From: CAVVDY01 sp963815775
Lineage (GTDB): Bacteria > Acidobacteriota > Terriglobia > Terriglobales > Acidobacteriaceae
Reading direction: 5' to 3'
Length of the DNA: 64,000 nt
Assembly (NCBI GenBank): GCA_963815775.1
Contig: CAWFIB010000011.1
Location: 62,001-126,000 of the forward strand
Within the stretch, counting starts at the first letter, position 1; each line of letters starts with the position of its first letter. The notes below the pieces were generated by a model. That model saw only the letters and a program-made list of their open reading frames with translations, had not been told where the DNA came from and did no database searches. This document shows, one piece after another, positions 31,822 to 39,491 of this stretch. Both the position numbers and the translations under genes were made by a program.

Positions 31822-33288
31822 ATGAGTGGCACCAACGGCTCCAACGGATCGAACGCCAGCGCCGCCTTCCAACCCAAACCGCGCGCCGAATGGATTGCCA
31901 AGCGCCGCGAGCACGCCGCGCAGACCGGCGACACCAACATGTCGCAGATGCACTTCGCGCGCCAGGGCCTGGTCACCGAAGAAATGCTCTTTGTCGCCGA
32001 GCGAGAACAGGTATCGCCTGAGCTGATTCGTGACGAAGTTGCTGCCGGCCGCATGATCATCCCGGCCAACATCAATCATCCTGAGCTGGAGGCGATGTGT
32101 ATCGGTGTGGCCTCGAAGTGCAAGATCAACTCCAACATCGGCAACTCGTCAGTCACCAGCAATGTCGATGAAGAACTGCGCAAGCTGCACACTTCCGTGC
32201 ACTACGGCGCCGACACGGTGATGGACCTTTCCACCGGCGGCGGCATTCACGAGATCCGCGAAGCCATCCTGCGGCACTCGCCCGTGCCCATCGGCACGGT
32301 GCCGATTTACGAAGCGGTGGCGCGGGTGAAGCGCATTGAAGACCTGAACGCCGACATCATGCTGGAAGTGATCGAAGAGCAGGCCGAGCAGGGCGTCGAT
32401 TACATGACCATCCACGCCGGCGTGCTGGTCGAGTATCTGCCGCTGATCACCCAGCGCATCACCGGCATCGTCAGCCGCGGCGGCGCGATCCTGGCGCAGT
32501 GGATGGCGCACCACCACAAGCAGAACTTCCTCTACGAACGCTTCGACGACATCACCAAGGTCCTCGCCAAGCATGACGTGAGCTATTCGCTGGGCGACGG
32601 CCTGCGTCCCGGCTGCATTGCCGATGCCAGCGACGAAGCGCAGTTCGCCGAACTGAAGACGTTGGGCGAGTTGACCAGGAAAGCCTGGGAGCGCGATGTG
32701 CAGGTCATGATCGAAGGCCCCGGCCACGTGCCGCTGGACAAGATCAAGGAGCAGGTCGACAAGGAAGTCGAGCTTTGCTACGGCGCTCCGTTTTACACAC
32801 TGGGGCCGCTGGTAATCGACATCGCGCCCGGCTACGACCACATCACGTCGGCCATCGGCGCGGCGCTCATCGGCTGGCACGGCGCGTCGATGCTCTGCTA
32901 CGTCACGCCCAAGGAGCACCTCGGCCTGCCCAACGAGAAAGATGTGAAGGACGGCATCATCGCCTACAAGATCGCCGCCCACGCTGCCGATGTCGCGCGC
33001 CATCGCCCCGGCGCGCGCGACCGCGACGATGCCATCAGCTACGCCCGTTACACCTTCGATTGGGACAAGCAGTTCGCGCTCTCGCTCGACCCCGAGACCG
33101 CGCGCAGCATGCACGACGAGACCCTGCCCGACGCGTACTACAAAGAGGCGGCCTTCTGCTCCATGTGCGGCCCGAAGTTCTGCTCCATGAACTACTCGGC
33201 CAAGGTGGACGAGTACAACAAGCAGGTCCACGGCGTGGAGAAGAAGGACTACTCGGAGCTGATGAACAAGCTGGTGGCGATTAAGTAA
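31822..33288 (+). CDS. thiC: Phosphomethylpyrimidine synthase
   Basis: 488 residues from the ATG at 31822 (GAGAGGA upstream). ThiC motifs: NINHPELEAMCIG, NSNIGNSSVTSN, GADTVMDLSTGGGIHEIREAIL, RSPVPIGTVPIYEA-like HSPVPIGTVPIYEA, and near residues 446-454 the iron-sulfur motif CSMCGPKFC. This radical-SAM-type enzyme rearranges aminoimidazole ribotide to the thiamine pyrimidine. The N-terminus is shorter than the long enterobacterial form, as in many phyla. No other thi gene is near and no TPP-riboswitch consensus is seen upstream. Confidence 0.94.
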   Translation: MSGTNGSNGSNASAAFQPKPRAEWIAKRREHAAQTGDTNMSQMHFARQGLVTEEMLFVAEREQVSPELIRDEVAAGRMIIPANINHPELEAMCIGVASKCKINSNIGNSSVTSNVDEELRKLHTSVHYGADTVMDLSTGGGIHEIREAILRHSPVPIGTVPIYEAVARVKRIEDLNADIMLEVIEEQAEQGVDYMTIHAGVLVEYLPLITQRITGIVSRGGAILAQWMAHHHKQNFLYERFDDITKVLAKHDVSYSLGDGLRPGCIADASDEAQFAELKTLGELTRKAWERDVQVMIEGPGHVPLDKIKEQVDKEVELCYGAPFYTLGPLVIDIAPGYDHITSAIGAALIGWHGASMLCYVTPKEHLGLPNEKDVKDGIIAYKIAAHAADVARHRPGARDRDDAISYARYTFDWDKQFALSLDPETARSMHDETLPDAYYKEAAFCSMCGPKFCSMNYSAKVDEYNKQVHGVEKKDYSELMNKLVAIK

Positions 33289-33495
33289 GTTGTCGGTGGT
33301 ACCTGCCGAGAAGCGTCAGCAATCGTCTACTGCAGGAAGAAATCAGCCCTTGCAGTGGTTGTCACGCAGACCAGTATGTGCATTCGACTACGCTAATGCA
33401 AGTATTTCGCCGTATCCATTAACCTCAGTGCTGTTTCGGGGAGGGCTTCACCGTGATCTTCGTTTGACCCGGGGATGGTGGAAAGTAATCGACGT

Positions 33496-34065
33496 TTACG
33501 AAGTGAGCACGGTTTCTTCATACTTTCCGTCGCGAAAGGTGTACACGTTCTGGCTGATCTCCATACGGCCAGTACCCTCCCAAATCGTACGAAGATCCGG
33601 GTATCCGGCGGTACGAGTAGCCAGAACTTGGAGAGCTTGCGTCTGCTCCCTTAGCAACAGCTGGTACCCCGTAGGCGCTTGGCGGAAAACCCAGAAAAGC
33701 CAGACTCCGACGCACCGTCGGAGTTCCACAGGCAGGCATTTGCAGTCTTTACAATGAGCCCGGCAGTTCGTTATCGGCGATTTTGAGTTCGGTAGCCGTA
33801 AACCATTCCCGTGGTATCTGAGAGAGACTTCCCCGAGAACAAGCTTCCAGCTTTCCAACATTCGCCTCGTCTGCGCGAAGCAAGGCGAGTACGTGGTTCG
33901 GCAAAGGAACCGGGTGGGAAATGGCTTCTTCAATCGAAAATCGGGCGGAGTTCCGGGAACCCTTTTTCCGGGCCCGTCGTAATCGGTTTCGCATGACATT
34001 ACCTGACAGACTCCACTGCTGGACACCACTACCAACAGAGAAAGAACCACGAATGCCTCGCCCAT
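33496..34065 (-). pseudogene. Decayed exported-protein gene (two frameshifts)
   Basis: The first frame (ATG 34065) gives a signal peptide EAFVVLSLLVVVSSSGVC. A second frame then carries SIEEAISHPVPLPNHVLALLRADE, then SQIPREWFTATELKIADNELPG. After a stop at about 33749 the first frame resumes with VWLFWVFRQAPTGYQLLLREQTQALQVLATRTAGYPDLRT and ends after TFRDGKYE. These three parts in order match a layout I recall from small acidobacterial exported proteins (PLP motif, W-F, D-L, F-W-V-F-R). Two indels, near 34000 and near 33760, would explain it. Sequencing error cannot be excluded. Confidence 0.6.
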
Positions 34066-34424
34066 CTTGCCTCCGACGAGTCATAGCTCTGTCCCCTGGC
34101 CTTCGCAACCAGAACTATCAGCTTCTGGGTGACACACTACCAACAAGGCGTGGAGTGCATCATGGGCACTTCCGATCAGGTTGCCAGCCGTGAGCGCGTC
34201 TTCTCTCCATTCCCTAAGGCTTCCGTTCCGGCGGTGGGCCGCGACCTAATGCACAGGGTGCGAACCTCCGAGCCCGGAGGGCGACCAACATGACAGCCCA
34301 TCGTGGAACGAGGCGGAACGCTGGGTACGCGTCAATTTGAAGATTGCGAGTCGGCTTTAGCCGACGGCACCGCCACCAGCGCACTTCAGAAGCATGCTAC
34401 CCTTATTCCAGGCACGCAATAATC
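34066..34424. other. Non-coding stretch with GTCGGCT-TT-AGCCGAC hairpin
   Basis: 359 bases without a credible gene. A perfect 7-bp hairpin lies at 34350-34365, in the same structural class as the TTCAG hairpins. The part 34260-34330 (GAGCCCGGAGGGCGACCAAC and following) has the look of a degraded dispersed repeat. No promoter stands out. Confidence 0.5.
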
Positions 34425-34679
34425 ATGAGCACCTTCGGCAGCTTCGATGATTTCTGGGCGGCAATGGGGCGGCTTTACGATCAGCAACTGAAGCATGACT
34501 CGCAAATCGCCCAATTACGCGAAGCCCAGGAATTGACCAACCAGCAGATGCAGCAGACGGACGCCCGCTTGGATCGTCTCGTCTCTACCGTCGCAACCCT
34601 TGCCGGTACCGTGGCGCAACTGTCGCGGGACATTGAGGCTCATGAACGCCGCCTCGACGGGCTGGAAAGCCATTCGTAA
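34425..34679 (+). CDS. Small coiled-coil protein
   Basis: 84 residues: MSTFGSFDDFWAAMGRLYDQ then a long helix (SQIAQLREAQELTNQQMQQTDARLDRLVSTVATLAGTVAQLSRDIEAHERRLDGLE) with heptad Leu/Val/Ile. No known domain. It ends 6 bases before the HicB-like gene and may be co-transcribed with it. Confidence 0.55.
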   Translation: MSTFGSFDDFWAAMGRLYDQQLKHDSQIAQLREAQELTNQQMQQTDARLDRLVSTVATLAGTVAQLSRDIEAHERRLDGLESHS

Positions 34680-34685
34680 TTCTCT

Positions 34686-34862
34686 ATGAAGCGTTCATTC
34701 CCAGCATCGGTTTGGCGGGAGGGCGACTGGTACGTCTCGCAATGCTTGGACGTCGATGTCGCCAGCCAGGGCGAAACCGAAGAAGAAGCCTTGGCAAATT
34801 TGAAAGAGGCGCTGGAGCTTCACTTGGAACCGCCGACCGCTACCCGTCCTCTGGGTCGGTAA
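34686..34862 (+). CDS. HicB-family antitoxin-like protein (orphan)
   Basis: 58 residues. The HicB N-terminal pattern is clear: FPASVWREGDWYVSQCLDVD, then ASQGETEEEALANLKEALELHLE. That is the partial RNase-H-like fold that binds HicA. There is no C-terminal DNA-binding domain and no HicA toxin on either side (neighbours are a coiled-coil protein and lnt). Short one-domain HicB proteins are common as orphans. The start position could shift by a codon or two. Confidence 0.75.
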   Translation: MKRSFPASVWREGDWYVSQCLDVDVASQGETEEEALANLKEALELHLEPPTATRPLGR

Positions 34863-34895
34863 TCCTGGCCCTCCACTCTTTGCTAAACTCGCCTA

Positions 34896-36503
34896 GTGAG
34901 ACGAATCCGACGCAACGCCTGGATCTTCGCCTGCACATCGGGAATTCTTCAGGTCCTCTGCTTTCCCAAGCCGGCCCTCTACTTCCTGAGCTGGGTGGCG
35001 CTGGCGCCGCTTATCTATGCCATCCTTCAGTGCCGGGAGCAGGACGCCCTGCTGGCGATCGCCGAGGACGGCAAATTCTTCGCACCCGCCACCGCGTGGC
35101 AGGGCTTTCTGCTGGGCTATGTCAGCGGCGTCATCTGGTATCTCGGTAGCTGCTACTGGGTGTTCAACACCATGCACGAGTATGGCGGGCTAAATGTGCC
35201 CACGTCCGCCGTGCTGCTGGTTTTGTACGCGCTTTACCTCGGCTTGTACCACGGGCTGTTCGGATTGCTGCTGGCGCTTACCGCTGCTCGCCGCAACGGA
35301 TACAGCCTGCGCGCTCTGCTGTTTGCGCCGTTCATCTGGGTCGCCGTCGAGCTGGCGCGCGCCTACATCACCAGCTTTCCCTGGGACCTGCTGGGCTACA
35401 CGCAGATCAATAACATTCCCCTGACGCGCATTGCATCGGTCACGGGCGTGTATGGCCTGTCGTTTGAGATCGCGCTGGTGAATACAGTGGTGACGGCGGC
35501 GTTCCTCGTGCCGAAGCGCAAACGAGCGTCATTGCTGACAGTGTCGGTAGTGGCGATTGTGTTGCTGCAGGCCGGGCGTTTTGTCTCGCCACCGGCGCTA
35601 CCGACCACGCAAGGCGCGACCCTGGTGCAGTCGAATGTGCCCATCCTCGACGAGCCGTGGACGCTGGATTACGAACTGAAAACGCTGCACGAGCTATCGG
35701 CGCTGAGCGTGCGTCCCAAGGCCACGCCCGACGGCGAGCCGGGGCTCATCATCTGGCCAGAGGCGCCGGCGCCCTTCTTCACCACCGACCTGCATGTGCG
35801 TACCACATTGGCGGACATCGCGCGCAATACCAATTCAGCTATCATCGCCAGCACCATCGGGATTCGCGGCTTCGGCAATCCCTCGGGCGAGCGGCAAATC
35901 TACAACGCAGCTTCCGTCATCGCTCCCACAGGAGCGTGGACGGAAGAGTACGACAAGATTCACCTGGTACCCTTTGGCGAGTACGTGCCGTTTGCCGACC
36001 TGCTGGTGTTTGCCCAGAAGCTCACGCGCGAGGTGGGGACTTTCTCGCGCGGTCATAGTCGCGCTCCGCTGCAAGTCGACGACGCGCAGGTTGGCGTGTT
36101 CATCTGCTACGAGTCGATCTTTCCCAATGAAGTGCGGCGGTTTGCGCGCAACGGCGCGCAGCTTTTCGTCAATATTTCCAACGATGGGTGGTACGGCAAT
36201 ACCAGCGCTCCGCTGCAACACCTGAACATGGCACGCATGCGTGCGATCGAAAACCATCGCTGGTTGCTGCGCGATACCAACACCGGCGTGACCGCGGCCA
36301 TCGATCCCTATGGCCGCATCGTCGCGCATGCTCCCCGCTTCGAGCGAACCGCGTTGCAGGGCGAGTACAACCTGGAGAGCGACACCACGTTCTATACCCG
36401 GCATGGCGATTGGTTTCCGATGCTGTGTGCGATCGTCGCGTTGCTGGGGATGCTTCTGCGTTGGATGGATGGAAGGAAGGGGCGACTAGCCGTTAGCATT
36501 TAG
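34896..36503 (+). CDS. lnt: Apolipoprotein N-acyltransferase
   Basis: 535 residues from a GTG. About six membrane segments at the N-terminus (FPKPALYFLSWVALAPLIYAI and following) and one at the C-terminus flank a periplasmic nitrilase domain. The catalytic triad is visible: Glu in WPEAPAPFF, Lys in YDKIHLVPFGEYVPF and Cys in GVFICYESIFP; SNDGWYG and RAIENHRW(LL)RDTNTGVTAAIDPYG follow. It adds the third acyl chain to lipoproteins in the inner membrane. The final codons and stop (AGC ATT TAG) lie within a heptanucleotide array. Confidence 0.93.
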   Translation: MRRIRRNAWIFACTSGILQVLCFPKPALYFLSWVALAPLIYAILQCREQDALLAIAEDGKFFAPATAWQGFLLGYVSGVIWYLGSCYWVFNTMHEYGGLNVPTSAVLLVLYALYLGLYHGLFGLLLALTAARRNGYSLRALLFAPFIWVAVELARAYITSFPWDLLGYTQINNIPLTRIASVTGVYGLSFEIALVNTVVTAAFLVPKRKRASLLTVSVVAIVLLQAGRFVSPPALPTTQGATLVQSNVPILDEPWTLDYELKTLHELSALSVRPKATPDGEPGLIIWPEAPAPFFTTDLHVRTTLADIARNTNSAIIASTIGIRGFGNPSGERQIYNAASVIAPTGAWTEEYDKIHLVPFGEYVPFADLLVFAQKLTREVGTFSRGHSRAPLQVDDAQVGVFICYESIFPNEVRRFARNGAQLFVNISNDGWYGNTSAPLQHLNMARMRAIENHRWLLRDTNTGVTAAIDPYGRIVAHAPRFERTALQGEYNLESDTTFYTRHGDWFPMLCAIVALLGMLLRWMDGRKGRLAVSI

Positions 36504-36517
36504 CATTTAGCATTTAG
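36488..36517 (+). repeat. Heptanucleotide array holding the lnt stop codon
   Basis: Units AGCCGTT, AGCATTT x3, plus AG. The lnt TAG is at 36501-36503. With the inverted array at 36930-36968 it brackets the S23-type gene. Confidence 0.9.
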
Positions 36518-36549
36518 AATAATGGTAGACCCTCGGAAGGAGAATCAGA

Positions 36550-36927
36550 TTGAAAGACTTTCGAGGGTTGGGTGTCTGGCAAAGAGCTCATTCCGTCACC
36601 TTAGGCATTTATCACTGCACGCGGAACTTTCCTCGCGAAGAGATCTACGGAATCAGCTCGCAGATGCGGCGCTGTAGTTCGTCAGTGGCTGCAAACATCG
36701 CCGAGGGTTGCGGGCGTCCCGGAAATGCCGAGTTCGCTCGATTCCTTGGAATAGCGATGGGATCAGCCAGCGAGTTGGAGTACTTCCTTCTGCTGGCGCG
36801 AGATTTAGAATATCTTCATTCTGACGATCACGAGCTATTAGCGAAGGAAGTTGGGGATATGCGGCGAATGTTGAATGGATTGATGTCGAAGGTCCGCAAA
36901 GACACTTCCTCAAGCCATTTGAGCTAA
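36550..36927 (+). CDS. Four-helix-bundle protein, S23/23S-rRNA-intervening-sequence type
   Basis: 125 residues from a TTG with AAGGAG 7 bases upstream. Family signature: FRGLGVWQRAHSVTLGIYHCTRNFP, EEIYGISSQMRRCSSSVAANIAEGCGR, FLGIAMGSASELEYFLLLARDLEYL, and MLNGLMSKVRK. The fold is a pentameric four-helix bundle, first seen as a protein coded within rRNA intervening sequences and later as the Avd partner in diversity-generating retroelements. Here it is neither in an rRNA gene nor near a reverse transcriptase. It is flanked on both sides by inverted heptanucleotide arrays between lnt and prfB, which suggests a mobile or inserted cassette. Confidence 0.88.
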   Translation: MKDFRGLGVWQRAHSVTLGIYHCTRNFPREEIYGISSQMRRCSSSVAANIAEGCGRPGNAEFARFLGIAMGSASELEYFLLLARDLEYLHSDDHELLAKEVGDMRRMLNGLMSKVRKDTSSSHLS

Positions 36928-36929
36928 GC

Positions 36930-36968
36930 GCTAATTGCTAATTGCTAATTGCTAGTTGCTAGTTGCTA
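36930..36968 (-). repeat. Inverted heptanucleotide array between S23 gene and prfB
   Basis: On the plus strand: GCTAATT x3, GCTAGTT x2, GCTA. Its complement is (AATTAGC)n, the same unit as the arrays at the ends of trpD, lnt and others but in opposite orientation. Confidence 0.9.
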
Positions 36969-36989
36969 AAGAAAGGTCACCCACAACCC

Positions 36990-38094
36990 ATGGTCGAAGA
37001 ACTGGAACAGGAATACGCTGCGCTACGCGGCAAGGTGCACGATCTACAGGAGTATCTTTGACGCGCCCCGTCTGCGCGAGAAGCTGAGCGAGATCGAGAA
37101 GCAAACTGCCGATCCCACGCTCTGGTCGAATCCCGAAAAATCGCAGCAGGTGATGCGCGAGAAGAAGCGGCTCGAAAGCGCGCTGGCCACCTACGACGAC
37201 CTGGCGCGCCGGGCCGGCGACATCGACGCCTACTTCGAGCTGGCGCGCGAAGGCGAAGACGTGTCGGGCGATCTGCGCCGCGAGATCGATTCGCTGCGCA
37301 TCATGGTCGACAAGCTGGAGATCGAGACGTTGCTCTCGGGCCTGAACGACGACCGCAGCGCCATCGTCACCATTCATCCCGGCGCCGGCGGCACCGAGTC
37401 GCAGGATTGGGCCGAGATGCTGATGCGCATGTACCTGCGCTGGGCTGAGCGCGAGGGCTTCTCCACCAGCCTGTACGAATATCAGCCGGGCGAAGAGGCG
37501 GGCATCAAGTCGGCCACCTTCGGCGTGAACGGCGAGTACGCTTATGGACTGCTGATCAGCGAGATCGGCGTGCATCGTCTGGTGCGCATCTCGCCCTTCG
37601 ACCAGGCGAAGCGGCGGCACACGTCGTTCGCCAGCGTCTTCGTCTCGCCGGAGATCGACGAGAGTATTGAGGTCGACATCAAGCCGGACGACCTGCGCAT
37701 CGACACCTACCGTTCAGGCGGCAAGGGCGGCCAGCACGTGAATACCACCGACTCGGCCGTGCGCATCACGCACATCCCGACAGGCATCGTCGTAGCTTGC
37801 CAGAACGAGCGCTCGCAACACAAAAATAAAGAGAAGGCGATGAGCATTCTGCGCTCGCGCATTTATGAGTACGAGCTGGAGAAGAAGAAGGAGCAGACCA
37901 GGAAGATCGAGGACTCCAAGCTCGACATCGATTTCGGCTCGCAGATTCGTTCGTATGTTCTGCAACCGTATCGCATGGTGAAAGACCTGCGCACTCGGGT
38001 GGAGATCGGCGACGTCGATCGCGTGCTGGACGGCGATTTAAATGAGCTGATCCGGGGGTATCTGCTGGCCAAGAGGAATGAGCAGAAGGGGTAG
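36990..38094 (+). CDS. prfB: Peptide chain release factor 2, with programmed +1 frameshift
   Basis: The gene starts at ATG 36990, reads 23 codons to CTT, meets an in-frame TGA at 37059-37061, and continues in the +1 frame (GAC at 37060) to 38094: 367 residues, normal for RF2. The shift site is AGGAG-TAT-CTTTGAC, the classical RF2 autoregulatory signal. Later motifs: SPF codon-reading motif in VRISPFDQAKRRHTSFASV, and GGKGGQHVNTTDSAVRITH with the GGQ that triggers peptidyl-tRNA hydrolysis. RF2 reads UGA/UAA, so low RF2 favours the shift. A plain gene caller starts this gene too late (37150). Confidence 0.96.
37046..37062 (+). promoter_or_regulatory. RF2 programmed frameshift site
   Basis: AGGAG (37048-37052) three bases before CTT TGA C. 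The internal Shine-Dalgarno-like element and slippery CUU-U with UGA in the A site are the known +1 shift signal. Confidence 0.95.
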
Positions 38095-38106
38095 AGAGAA
38101 TCGGCG

Positions 38107-38511
38107 TTATGCAGGAACGAGGAAGGCCCCAGGGATCTTGTGATCGAATGTAGCCAGCGATGCCTCGTTCGCCCTCGCGAGTTCGGCAAGGTGCCCGTCG
38201 GTGACTTGTTTCGGATAGTTCACCCAAAGCGGCAGTGCCGAGGCATCGAGATCGTCGGCGACAAATAGGAACAACTTTCTATCTTGCGTTTTCACGCGAT
38301 GCAAAAGGGCGCTGGCGCTTTCCACTGTGAACCCATACGGCTTTTTATTCGAAAGTATCCGCACAAATCCAAGTTCGGTAATCGAGCATGTCAGCAAAAG
38401 GACGTCGGAACGTGAGCGCAACGAGCGAACCCAGCTAGTTACGCTGGCGTGAAACTGATGTTCGACAATTCCGAGCGCGACGAGGGCGTTTACATCAAGG
38501 AGGAATCTCAC
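38107..38511 (-). CDS. PIN-domain RNase toxin (VapC-like)
   Basis: 134 residues, GTG start overlapping the antitoxin stop (GTGA). PIN acidic sites: Asp in FLLDVNALVALG, Glu in SITELGFVRIL, Asp in VTDGHLAELA and Asp in LATFDHKIPG. This is the VapC group that follows AbrB-type antitoxins with a C-terminal tail. It is distinct in sequence from the PIN protein at 5462-5914. Likely an RNA-cutting toxin. It converges on prfB, with 12 bases between the stop codons. Confidence 0.88.
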   Translation of the reverse strand: MRFLLDVNALVALGIVEHQFHASVTSWVRSLRSRSDVLLLTCSITELGFVRILSNKKPYGFTVESASALLHRVKTQDRKLFLFVADDLDASALPLWVNYPKQVTDGHLAELARANEASLATFDHKIPGAFLVPA

Positions 38512-38768
38512 GGAAAATCCGACAACATCTCTTCGACTTCTTTGCTCGTCAGGACTGGCGCACCTGGTCCCAGCGTCACAGCCGGCAACCCGGAGACCGG
38601 ATCGATAATGATCTTGGCTTTCCGGCGAGGTCGTTTCTTTTGCGGAGTTAAGACGATGCTGTCCCCTTCAGCCTTAACTTCGAGCGGATCACCGGCCTCA
38701 AGCCCAAACCGACGGCGAATGTGGCTTGGCAAAACTACCTGTCCCTTGGTTGAAATCTTGGTAACCAT
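38508..38768 (-). CDS. AbrB/MazE-type antitoxin
   Basis: 86 residues. AbrB domain at the N-terminus: KISTKGQVVLPSHIRRRFGLEAGDPLEVKAEGDSIVLTPQKKRP. The tail PVSGLPAVTLGPGAPVLTSKEVEEMLSDFP is a toxin-binding segment usual for VapB partners of PIN toxins. It precedes and overlaps the PIN gene. The perfect palindrome at 38768-38786 covers its start region. Confidence 0.88.
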   Translation of the reverse strand: MVTKISTKGQVVLPSHIRRRFGLEAGDPLEVKAEGDSIVLTPQKKRPRRKAKIIIDPVSGLPAVTLGPGAPVLTSKEVEEMLSDFP

Positions 38769-38786
38769 GGTAAGACGATCTTACCA
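38768..38786 (-). promoter_or_regulatory. Palindromic operator of the second AbrB-PIN module
   Basis: Perfect 7-bp arms TGGTAAG / CTTACCA with 5 bases between, overlapping the first base of the antitoxin ATG. Similar placement to the site at 6129-6153 before the other AbrB-PIN module. Confidence 0.6.
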
Positions 38787-38863
38787 CGGTTGCCGCTCCG
38801 GTCTGCTCTTCAGAGACGAGCGCCCGCTGACGAACGTCCGCTTCTGTTATGTAAGATCACCTC

Positions 38864-39208
38864 ATGAACGACGACTGCCTCTTTTGCATGATTATTGCCG
38901 GAAAGATTCCCTCCAAGAAGGTCTACGAAGACGACAAGGTTTACGTCTTCGAGGACATCAATCCCAGGGCCCCAACCCATGTGCTCATTGTTCCCAAGCG
39001 GCACCTGGCTGACCTCAAGGCGGCCAAGCCGGAGGATGCCGAGATCATCGGCTACTGCCAGCTTGTGGCCGCGAAGATTGGGCGCGAGCGCGGTATCGAG
39101 GACGGCTACCGCACGGTGTTTAATGTCGGCCCGCGATCCGGACAGTCGGTGCTTCACCTGCATCTGCATTTGCTGGGCGGACGCGATTTAACGTGGCCTC
39201 CGGGGTAA
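38864..39208 (+). CDS. HIT-family (HINT-type) nucleotide-binding hydrolase
   Basis: 114 residues. CLFCMIIAGKIPSKKVYEDDKVYVFEDINPRAPTHVLIVPKRH is the HINT N-terminal pattern and VLHLHLHLLGGRDLTWPPG carries the histidine triad (HLHLHLL) and the usual HINT end. Members hydrolyse AMP-lysine or adenosine phosphoramidates. Two CxxC-like cysteines at the start are common in bacterial forms. The gene stands alone. Confidence 0.93.
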   Translation: MNDDCLFCMIIAGKIPSKKVYEDDKVYVFEDINPRAPTHVLIVPKRHLADLKAAKPEDAEIIGYCQLVAAKIGRERGIEDGYRTVFNVGPRSGQSVLHLHLHLLGGRDLTWPPG

Positions 39209-39272
39209 AAAGGAAAGGTGCCATTGTTCGCGCCTCCGAGGCCGAAGCCTCTCTTTTTCTAATGCCGCCATC

Positions 39273-39426
39273 GGCACGACCGAGGTCGTGCCCTGACGCG
39301 ATGCATCCCGAAAAGGCGCCCGTCGGTGTTGTCCGAAAGCAAAAGGCGCGATTGCTCGCGCCTTTCTTTCGGGGCTGAAGCCCCGGGTTCTTATTGGGCA
39401 GCTGCCGGCACGGCTGAAGCCGTGCC
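39273..39426. repeat. Three TTCAG/CTGAAG-type hairpins between HIT gene and rpoD
   Basis: GGCACGACC-GA-GGTCGTGCC (39273-39292), GGGGCT-GA-AGCCCC (39371-39384) and GGCACGGCT-GA-AGCCGTGCC (39407-39426). The first and third are each followed by CTGACGCG or CTGACTCG, and their complement is the hairpin at 31598-31617 with the same flank. They lie in the 283-base gap between convergent genes. Confidence 0.8.
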
Positions 39427-39464
39427 CTGACTCGAATCCTCGCAACGCGGAGTTTTTTGCTAAC

Positions 39465-39489
39465 AGCTGACGGCTGAGAGCTGACAGCT
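39465..39489 (-). repeat. Heptanucleotide array after rpoD
   Basis: Units AGCTGAC, GGCTGAG, AGCTGAC plus AGCT on the plus strand, ending 2 bases from the rpoD stop codon (39492). Confidence 0.75.
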
Positions 39490-39491
39490 TC

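Noticed and set aside
36550..36927. Diversity-generating retroelement, because an Avd-like four-helix bundle is present
   Set aside because: No reverse transcriptase, template repeat or adenine-biased variable repeat lies nearby.
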